The notes beneath the pieces were generated by a model. It was not told the DNA's origin. It searched no databases and was given only the letters and a program-made list of their open reading frames with translations. This document shows positions 56,380 to 64,000 of a stretch of 64,000 nt of DNA, in pieces. Source of the DNA: Pisaster brevispinus (lineage: Eukaryota > Echinodermata > Asteroidea > Forcipulatida > Asteriidae); contig JAMKCF010000018.1 in assembly GCA_023634235.1 (NCBI GenBank), positions 3,377,474 through 3,441,473 on the forward strand. The letters are read 5' to 3'. Position 1 is the stretch's first letter, and every line of letters begins with the position of its first letter. Made by a program: the position numbers and the translations under genes.

Positions 56380-57878
56380 TCCTGGATAGCTTGATGGAGT
56401 TCTCGCATCCCTCCAACAAAATTTGTTCCGTTGTCTGAACGAATCTCTACTGGCTTTCCCCGACGACTGATAAATCGCTGCATTGCGTTGATGAAAGAGT
56501 CCGTATCCAAGCTATGGCACACCTCAAGGTGAATTGCCCTGGTGGTAAGACAAGTAAAGATACAACCATATCTCTTCTGCATATTTCTAGCTCGCTTTAC
56601 CATGAAAGGACCGAAGAAGTCTACTCCTACCATACTGAAAGGTGGCAGTTCCGGAGTCACTCGGTCTTTTGGCAAGTCTGCCATCTGTAGTGTCATCTTA
56701 GGTGCCCTCTGCTTGCGACATGGGATGCATGAATTGATGACATTCTTCACAGCTGTACATCCCTTGATGATCCAGAATTTTTGACGGATATCTGCAAGAG
56801 TGCGTTCACTTCCAGAGTGACAAGCAATGGTATGGTAGTGCCTTATTATCAGGGTTGTCAGCGGATGTCTTGTTGGCAATATCCAAGGGTGCTTGATGTT
56901 GTCGGTGAAGGAAGCATTGGCTAGTCGTCCGCCAACTTGGATTATACCATCACCTGACCTTGTTGGGTTCAGCTTGCGGTAGCCACCGGATTTCAAAAGG
57001 GTGTCATCAAAGTTAGCCTGCTGAATTCGTCTTATAATTTCTTTCTCAGCAGCTTGTATCTCTTTGACAGTCAGATACCGGGAAGGCTTGAAGTCCAAGT
57101 CTGTTTTCTTCACTCTGGCAAGAAGGATGGCTTTGGCACAGAGAATCCATGCGACTGCTCTTCTCAGGCGGTACCATGAGGAATATCTCTCCAATAGGGT
57201 GTCTACAGCTTCAGGAATATCAGTGGTTGCCTCGACTGAGTAGACTTGTGTAACTGTCTTAAGCTCCATGTCAATAGGCAGAGTCATCTTGTCAAATTCA
57301 GGTTGATGGGGCCATTTATCTTCTTCGAGCTGAAGAAAGTGTGGTCCGTGAAGCCAACGTTTGCTGTCGATGAGCTGCTGTGCTTGAAGTCCTCGAGAGA
57401 CATCATCTGCTGGATTGGAGCTCGTATCAACATGTTTCCATTGCTGTGGTGTGGAATGCTCCAGTATCTTTGACACACAGTTGGCAACGAAGGTTTGGAA
57501 TCTCTTTTCCTCATTTCTCAGATACTGCAACACAATCATGCTATCGCTCCAGTAGACTGTCTCCTGCAATGGTAGTGTAAGATGACGACGCATTGTTTCA
57601 TCGAGCTTGACAGAAATGACTGCGGCAGCCAGTTCAAGGCGGGGAATTGTTGTTGTCTTCAGGGATGCAAGCTTTGCTTTGGCCATGAGCAGCACACAAT
57701 GTACCAAACCACTGGAATCCTGAAGTCGCAGGTAAGTAACAGCTCCAAAACCCCTTTCAGAAGCATCCGCAAATGGTGTAACTGCGCTGAAGTGATGGTG
57801 TCGTAATTTAGTGGCTTGACACAGCGTGGTATTGACATCTTCTGAAGGAGTGGCAAATCGGCCATCCACCGGATCCAC
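56211..57878 (-). pseudogene. Pol copy 2: RNase H and integrase core
   Basis: The 555-residue frame is true coding sequence only from FADASERGFGAV onward (about residue 37). The first 36 residues are the out-of-frame end of RT. RNase H, the H2C2 zinc segment and the DDE motifs are as in copy 1. It begins where a one-base deletion in an A-run near 57774 has shifted the pol frame. Confidence 0.8.
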
Positions 57879-59821
57879 TGCTCTTTTATGGAGTCTGGGA
57901 TTGGATCATCCCATCCAATTTTCATTCTGCATAGCGACTGGAAAAGTATTTTAGCAGTGAGCACAAACGGACTGGCATATCCTAGGGGGTCATACACAGA
58001 ACTCACTGTTCCCAGCAGTCCACGTCGTGTCAATGGCTTCTCTGTCACATTCACGTTGAATGTAAAGGTATCAGACTCGATGTCCCATAGCACACCAAGT
58101 GCTCGCTCGGCAGGAAGTGTCTGGTCCAGGTCTAAGGATGGCACTCCCTTCGCTCGTTCAGCTTCAGGAACTGATCTCAGGACTTCCCGGGAGTTACTAA
58201 TCCACTTAGTGAGATGAAATCCACCGGAGGCCAAAGCCTCACGAAGTTGTCTAACAAGTCTGATGGCTTCTTGCTCTGTAGCGACTGACTTAAGGCAATT
58301 GTCGACGTAGAAATTTTTGTCTATGGTGTCTATGGTATTGGTGTCAAAGTCCTCCATGTTGTCTTGTGCTGTACGCTTTAAGGCAAGAGTCGCACAGCTT
58401 GGTGACCAAATGCCTCCAAACAAGTGAGATGTCATACGAAACACCTTAGGGACCCCACTTATGTCGTTGTCGGTCCACCACAGGAAACACAGAACGTCGC
58501 GGTCAGGCTTATTCACATGTACTTGGTGAAACATGCCTTCAACATCTGCCATCAGGGCGATGGTCTCTTGCCGGAACTGAATCAACACTCCCACTAGCTT
58601 GTTTGTCATATCTGGGCCCTGATGAACTTTGTCGTTGAGTGACACACCTCGGTAACGAGCAGCACATTTAAACACTATGCGCACCTTTCCCAGTTTGCGT
58701 GGGTGAAGGATTGGATGGTGTGGCAAATACCAAACTGCTCCATCTTCTCTGTTCAGATCCTGCTGGGGTACCTCCTCTGCATATCCTTTATTCATCACAT
58801 CTTGGATGCCTGCAATGTACTTCTCCTTCACGTCGGAGTCTCGGACTAGTCGTCTCCCCAGCAGACGGAGTCTTTGTTCGGCCACTGCCTTGTTGTCGGG
58901 TAATTGAGGTGGGCGCATCTTAAAGGGAATGTTCATGCTATAGTGTGCTCCATCTCGGCACAATGACTGCTCCCAGGTAGAGATAACTTTCTTATCACTG
59001 ATTGACATACTCCTCTCATCACCTCCAGTGCCGTCCAGTTTCCAGAACTTTTCCACTTGTTGCTGTAGGCTTGTGTCTGTATCAATGAAGAAAGAAGTTG
59101 AACGGCTTAAGGGCCCAGTCTCAAATGGGCCATTGAGAGTCCATCCCAATTTAGTGCGTGTCGCATAGGGTGTTCCAACGCCTCCTTCCCGGACTTCTTT
59201 GGGAATTAAGGCAGAGGGGTTATCCTGGCCAATGAGCAGGTGTACGTCTTCAATATCTACATCTGGCAAGATGATATCACTTAAGTGTGGCCATTTGTCG
59301 ATCTCTTTCCTTTCTATCAAGGTGCTAGTGCCCATCTGTAACTTGGGCCTCGTCAGAACATGTGTCATGACAACCAGATTTTCATCACACATGTCGGTTA
59401 CCTCAAGATGTACAATGTGAGTTTCAGTGAGGATATCGTGATTGTCTAAGGTTGTCAGCCTCATGGTGTCTAGTTTTCCATGAACTCCAAGCTTTTGAAT
59501 TAGCTTTTCTGAGCAGAAAGTCTGCGTTGATCCACTGTCAAGTAGAGCATATGTCGTCACAAAGTTAGTAGCACTTCTGTGGCTTCGTACTTTCACTGGA
59601 ACTATGGGTAGGGCTATCCTTCCACTTCCGGCCCCAGAAGTGTTGCAAGTTGCATTGGCCGAGGCAGTTGTTGGCACAGCATTGACAGTGACAGGAACAG
59701 CATTATTTACGAGCTGCTCTCCTTGCTTCACAGGGTAAGCAATTGTTGGTGATGACGGGTTGCCCGTGCGGGTGAGATGTAAGAATTTGGTATGTTTCAG
59801 ACCACATCCAGAACAGTGCAT
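57659..59821 (-). pseudogene. Pol copy 2: protease and reverse transcriptase
   Basis: The 720-residue frame contains the aspartic protease (ALLDSGSTQTF) and the whole RT palm through motif A (LMADVEGMFHQV), undisturbed by the nonsense change of copy 1. The YxDD motif reads YVDN at about residues 505-508, so the second Asp is replaced. VFKCA replaces VFDCA of copy 1 upstream. The frame is lost near 57774, leaving a nonsense tail from HHLRMLLKG. The first ATG is internal: a one-base deletion near 59805 separates it from Gag. Confidence 0.85.
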
Positions 59822-61275
59822 ACTGCATCTCTAGAACAATCTCGGGCTCTGTGTCCTGGTTGCAGACAGTTGACACACAGTCGCTTAGTTTGCACGAAAT
59901 TCAGTCTGTCGGTAACTTTCAGGGCTTTCCAGCTATCACAGCCAAATAGACCATGACCTCGTCCACAATACCAACAGGAGCGTGGAGGTTTATTACTTCT
60001 GGCACTCACTTCTGATGATGCATGTGCTGGCCAATCTGCATTCTGAGATGTCCCCTTATAGTTAGTGGGTTGAGGGGAGGATGTTGTCTCTACTTGTGTC
60101 ACAAAATTGGAGCGGTGTTTTGACACTGAAGTATCCTTGCGCTTGACATCCTTCATTGATTTGTCAGCGCGGTCTCTGCTCACGAGCTTGCTGTAGACTG
60201 GGTCATTTGCTTGTTGTGCTGAAATCTGCACGAATTTGACGATGTCATCTATAGTAGGGGACCTGGATTCAACAGTTTTAATATGGTAAACTTTTTTCAG
60301 CCATGCCTTGCGAACATCCCAGGGTAGCTTCTCCACCATCTGAGCCAAACTTCTGCTGTTGTTAAGCTCACATAATTTGTCCACGGTGTCTAGCGTCTCC
60401 CGGCAGTTTCTCAAGTCATCAGCAAAATCTAAAAGTGCCCTGCTGTCTCGAATATCAGGGCGATTGATGATCTTGTTGATCCATGCGTCCGCTATGTCAT
60501 ATTCATTTCCCAACCTTTCTTTCAGAAGCTTTCTTGCAAGAGCATAGCCCTCAGGTGGTGTCTTGACTGCACAGCACTGTATCAGTTTCCTCGCAGCACC
60601 AGTGCAGTATTGCTGGAGACGAGCCAACTTTGCAGCATCGCTAACTGTGTCCTTTTCTACAGCATTCTCAAATGCCCGGATGAACACCCAGTAATTTGCA
60701 GGATCTCCGTCAAATGTCATTAGCTCAGTCTTTGGCAATTGGAGGGTCTCTACCAAGGACTGTTGTTGAACCCCCATGGCTTTCACGAGATGGGTAAAGT
60801 TGCTAGGTGTGTCTCCGACCGGGGTGCTAAGTGAGGGTATGGCGGTTGAAACCGTTGAACTTGGAAAAGAATCATCTTGGTTTACTTCGGGAACTTGGTT
60901 GGGTGTCGTGTGGTGTGTGGTGACTGGCTGAACCAATGGTGTAGAAGTCTTAACATCATATACATTTTCAGCCTCAGCAAATGTTTTCTCTATTGCAGCA
61001 GCTCTAGCTAGCTTTGTCTCTAACTCGATCTGCCGCCGTCGCTGACGAAGCTTCAGCTCCTCCTCTTCCAGGGCCTGTCTTTTATTCTCTGTTGCAATTT
61101 CTGCTTGCAATGCAGCTTTCTCAGCTGCTGCTCTGAGCCTTGCACTGGATGCTGATGATGCACCTGATGCAACGCTTGTTGCCCTTGAACTTCTGCTGCC
61201 AGCTTGGCTCAATGAATCCATGTACTCTAAGGTTGTCGCAATATGGTCAGCAGAATTTGAAAGCTTGGTATCCAT
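59797..61275 (-). pseudogene. Gag copy 2, near complete
   Basis: From the first ATG (61275) the frame runs about 490 residues: coiled-coil-like N-terminal region, Pro/Thr-rich linker, DUF1759-like core, charged spacer, and the CWYCGRGHGLFGC and CVNCLQPGHRARDC knuckles. A one-base deletion ends it as CTVLDVV, overlapping the pol frame by 25 bp. An in-frame TTG lies ten codons upstream, but a stop precedes it. Bel/Pao elements normally encode one gag-pol frame, so this end is probably a lesion rather than a programmed shift. Confidence 0.8.
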
Positions 61276-61430
61276 CTTCTGTCTTGTTTTACTGTCTGTA
61301 CTCAAGGTAGTTGGCTATTAAATGACGAATTTCATACTTCTTGAAGTACAATTCAAAACTGTCCTTGAAGGTCAAACTCAACTGACGCTGAAGGTTGGAA
61401 ACTAATGTGCAAAAGCTCAAATTGAACTAA

Positions 61431-62292
61431 TGTAGCCTGTGATGCTACAGGTCGTCGCTTATTTAAATTCAGGAATATTTTACTCAGCAATGAGACGCAC
61501 CAAATTAACTGTTAAGCTTTTCTTTTATTGATCTTGATCTGCAGGTAAAATTACTATATAATTTCTGTGACGAATAAACTTTAATTTGATGATTGAGTTC
61601 TGATTGTATCCAGATGACTAATTAGTGTTGACGGTTGACTGTTGAAGTAGAGGTGGCAATTAATTTACTGGATGGCGGTAGTAGGTTGACGATATTTGAT
61701 TAATAGGTGGCGTAAGGTGTTTGGTGACTACGGTGTAGTTGGTGGTTCAACTAAAATATATTAAGAGAAAATAACAAGTTGCACATTAAATACATGAACC
61801 AAGGCCACATTTTGACTTAAACTAGATCATTATGAATAACCTCCAAAACTTGCGAACCTGACAATTTACTGCAAATATCTAATGAATCTCCATACAAGAA
61901 ACCGATTATAATCAATGGCATCAATAACGCATACATGAACGTATAATACAGAGCACTGGGCCTACATATCATGTACATGCATGTACACACGTGTAATTTC
62001 CACTCAACAAAAACCCTTAATATTGTATAACAAAAACACTTCCAAATTACTCAATATCGACAATAACAATGGTAAATAAAATGAGAACACTCACTTTGCT
62101 GAGCTGCCTAGGTTTAAGTGGCAGTAGATGTGAAAATAATGGTTTGATTCTTTCTGAAACTTGGCAATGTGTATCTAGTCGTGACATGTAAAACATAATG
62201 TGTGTTGAAAATAGCGCCCTCTATTGACTACCTCAAAAGGCGAGGCGCTGCACAAAAAAGTAAACAAACAAAAAGATATTCTGGCGGCTACA
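61431..62292 (-). repeat. LTR C (5' LTR of the array)
   Basis: 862 bp with TGTAGCC...GGCTACA ends, followed by the ATGTA target duplication. I see no TGG next to its inner edge (minus strand TTAGTTCAATTTGAGC), so the tRNA primer-binding site is unclear. Confidence 0.9.
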
Positions 62293-62297
62293 ATGTA

Positions 62298-62460
62298 GTT
62301 AGATGTCTTTTGAATGATTTGAATTGTAGTTCTGAGAAGAAACGATGGACTTAATGTTTCGAACTCTCTCTGTCCATGGAGGCCCTTGACTGTCGTCAGG
62401 AAACTCCTGTCCGAAACATCGACTCCACCGGTTCTTCTCAGAGAGCCAGAAATCACTCAG
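62298..62460 (+). other. Possible hammerhead-like or Penelope-type remnant
   Basis: CTCCTGTCCGAAACATCGAC and a nearby AGGAAACTCCT stem-loop recall hammerhead-containing ends of Penelope-like elements. TTCTGAGAAGAA and TTCTTCTCAGAG flank the region as inverted repeats. The CUGAUGA core is not exact, so the call is weak. Confidence 0.3.
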
Positions 62461-62473
62461 GAGATCTTACTAC

Positions 62474-62548
62474 TTAGTACTACTACTACTACTACTACTA
62501 GTAGTGGTAGTTAGTAGTAGTAGTAGCTAGTAGTAGTAGTAGTACAGT
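62474..62548. repeat. (ACT)n followed by (AGT)n microsatellite
   Basis: A run of ACT triplets turns into a run of AGT triplets, which makes it self-complementary. Confidence 0.85.
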
Positions 62549-62887
62549 TGCGATAATCCTAACCCACTATCCTCCAGACAGCCAGGAGGATGGTGTAGCG
62601 CCCCCACCGGTAGACGGAAAAGGAGACCGTGTACAGGCCGCACGTCATGGCAGTATGAATAAAACATTACATGCATAATTCATGTATAATGTAGGAGGCA
62701 GGACCAAATGGTCAGATGTCAAATCGAAATCGAGGCAAAGCGCGCGACTTTCGAGGAAACGACAACAGTCAGTACAATCTGTATCCGTCTGCCGATCTTC
62801 AACACTCTCTAATTTTAATTTTATAAGTACGTTTATTGCGATTTTTCGGGAATTTTTTTGGAACATGGACTGCGTCATTTACTTCGG

Positions 62888-62914
62888 CCATGGAGGTAGA
62901 ACTCTACCTCCATG
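62888..62914. repeat. Short GGAGGTAGA palindrome
   Basis: CATGGAGGTAGA and TCTACCTCCATG are exact inverted arms with a very short centre. It belongs to the same family as the TTAA-flanked insert at 928-960. Confidence 0.7.
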
Positions 62915-63032
62915 CTTCAGCACTACAAAAGGATCGTCATAGCTGTGGATCATTTGTCATGTTGGTAAGTATTAAATTACACATGCTGTCAGTCTACTGT
63001 AGGCCTAACACTAGTTTTTACTAATACTATAT

Positions 63033-63977
63033 TAGAGTGTCATTCTACTGGGGATTTCATTCTACTGGGGATGTCATTCTACGTGGGATGTCACTCTACT
63101 GGGGATGTCATTCTACTGGGGATGTCTACGTGGGATGTCATTCTACGTGGGATGTCACTCTAAGCTGGGGATGTCATTCTACGTGGGATGTCACTCTACT
63201 GGGGATGTCATTCTACTGGGGATGTCATTCTACTGGGGATGTCATTCTACGTGGGATGTCACTCTACTGGGGATGTCATTCTACTGGGGATGTCACTCTA
63301 CTGGGGATGTCATTCTACGTGGGATGTCACTCTACTGGGGATGTCGTTCTACGTGGGATGTCACTCTACTGGGGATGTCAGTCTACTGGGGATGTCACTC
63401 TACTGGGGATGTCACTCTACTGGGGATGTCATTCTACTTGGGATGTCATTCTACTGGGGATGTCATTCTACTGGGGATGTCACTCTACTGGGGATGTCAT
63501 TCTACTTGGGATGTCTACGTGGGATGTCATTCTACTTGGGATGTCACTCTACTTGGGATGTCACTCTACTGGGGATGTCACTCTACTGGGGATGTCATTC
63601 TACGTGGGATGTCACTCTACTAGGGATGTAAATCTACTGGGGATGTCATTCTACTGGGGATGTCATTCTACTGGGGATGTCTACGTGGGATGTCATTCTA
63701 TGTGGGATGTCACTCTACTGGGGATGTTATTCTACGTGGGATGTCACTCTACTGGGGATGTCATTCTACTGGGGATGTCATTCTACTGGGGATGTCACTC
63801 TACTGGGGATGTCATTCTACTGCGGATGTCACTCTACTGGGGATGTCATTCTACTGGGGATGTCATTCTACTTGGGATGTCATTCTACTGGGGATGTCTA
63901 CGTGGGATGTCACTCTACTGGGGATGTAAATCTACTAGGGATGTCATTCTACGTGGGATGTCACTCTGCTCTGGATT
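63033..63977. repeat. 17-bp minisatellite, about 55 units
   Basis: The main unit is GGGGATGTCATTCTACT. Common variants have CAC for CAT and ACGT or ACTT at the junction. Four shortened units lacking ATTC occur near 63122, 63511, 63680 and 63897. No unit contains a stop in any forward frame, which creates long open frames with a 17-residue repeat (GMSFYWGCHSTGDVILL). I do not regard these as genes. Confidence 0.92.
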
Positions 63978-64000
63978 GACCATTAGAATAACCTAATGGT

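Larger units (their letters stand above)
48087..62297 (-). mobile_element. Tandem Bel/Pao-type LTR retrotransposon (three LTRs, two internal regions)
   Basis: Three 862-bp LTRs flank two internal regions of 5812 and 5803 bp. All coding frames are on the minus strand. The whole array is bounded by ATGTA at 48087-48091 and 62293-62297, a single 5-bp target duplication. Order in coding direction: LTR C, gag-pol copy 2, LTR B, gag-pol copy 1, LTR A. Domain content (Gag with CCHC knuckles, DSGS aspartic protease, reverse transcriptase, RNase H, H2C2/DDE integrase, Pao-type C-terminal domain, no envelope) places it in Bel/Pao. The array probably arose by LTR-LTR recombination after one insertion, or by integration of a concatemer. 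Confidence 0.9.

Noticed and set aside
59797..59821. Programmed frameshift between gag and pol in copy 2
   Set aside because: Copy 1 has a different arrangement at the same place and a single-base loss explains copy 2; I see no clear slippery site.
48087..62297. Endogenous retrovirus with envelope
   Set aside because: No envelope-like frame follows integrase; the domain order and C-terminal integrase domain fit an envelope-less Bel/Pao element.
63033..63977. CRISPR-like array
   Set aside because: Units are contiguous with no unique spacers, and the genome is animal.
63037..63996. 319-residue and shorter frames in the minisatellite
   Set aside because: They result from a stop-free 17-bp unit and exist in all three forward frames; no coding signature beyond the repeat.

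Overview
The window is animal genomic DNA. It is AT-rich and dense in repeats, with long intergenic spacers and no bacterial features. The content (C2H2 zinc-finger arrays lacking a recognisable effector domain, Bel/Pao LTR elements, tRNA-derived SINEs, LINE 3' ends, many fold-back elements) suggests a marine invertebrate deuterostome, perhaps an echinoderm such as a sea star. The taxon is a guess from general impression and no sequence here proves it.

Layout. Positions 1-47,000 are a C2H2 zinc-finger (ZNF) cluster, and every ZNF reading frame is on the minus strand. Long intronless frames lie at 5538-6584 (11 fingers), 14124-15797 (about 19), 16245-17129 (10), 24581-26002 (15), 30799-31869 (12), 36114-37784 (19) and 45006-46274 (15). 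Between and beside them are decayed copies and loose fingers (6585-6780, 7031-7741, 13630-14108, 15798-15990, 24240-24580, 26050-26170, 30710-30798, 35868-35968, 37890-39280, 40070-40390, 44930-45005, 46275-46640, 46915-47000). No KRAB, SCAN, BTB or ZAD domain is encoded beside any of them, so functions are unknown beyond probable DNA binding.

The cluster has grown by segmental duplication. 5600-12570 and 13950-23650 are paralogous units, each with a ZNF pair. 768-4857 and 26593-30246 are a second duplicated pair. 1-775 is a third partial copy of the end of the first unit. Because the copies align, several mobile elements can be seen as filled versus empty sites: a 550-bp element with CCTA target duplications, a 5'-truncated LINE with an 8-bp duplication, a roughly 575-bp fold-back element, and a 33-bp palindrome between TTAA repeats.

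Positions 48087-62297 hold a tandem Bel/Pao-type LTR retrotransposon on the minus strand, arranged LTR-internal-LTR-internal-LTR. The three LTRs are each 862 bp and nearly identical, and one 5-bp duplication (ATGTA) flanks the whole array. Both gag-pol copies are broken, mostly at different places, and each has lost a different residue of the reverse transcriptase active-site motif. After the retroelement come a trinucleotide microsatellite and, from 63033 to near the window end, a 17-bp minisatellite of about 55 units.

No convincing functional tRNA or rRNA gene, CRISPR array or prokaryotic operon is present. tRNA-like sequences at 12.7-13.1, 18.3 and 35.4-35.7 kb look SINE-derived. Promoters and splice sites cannot be called with confidence; two candidate poly(A) signals are listed.
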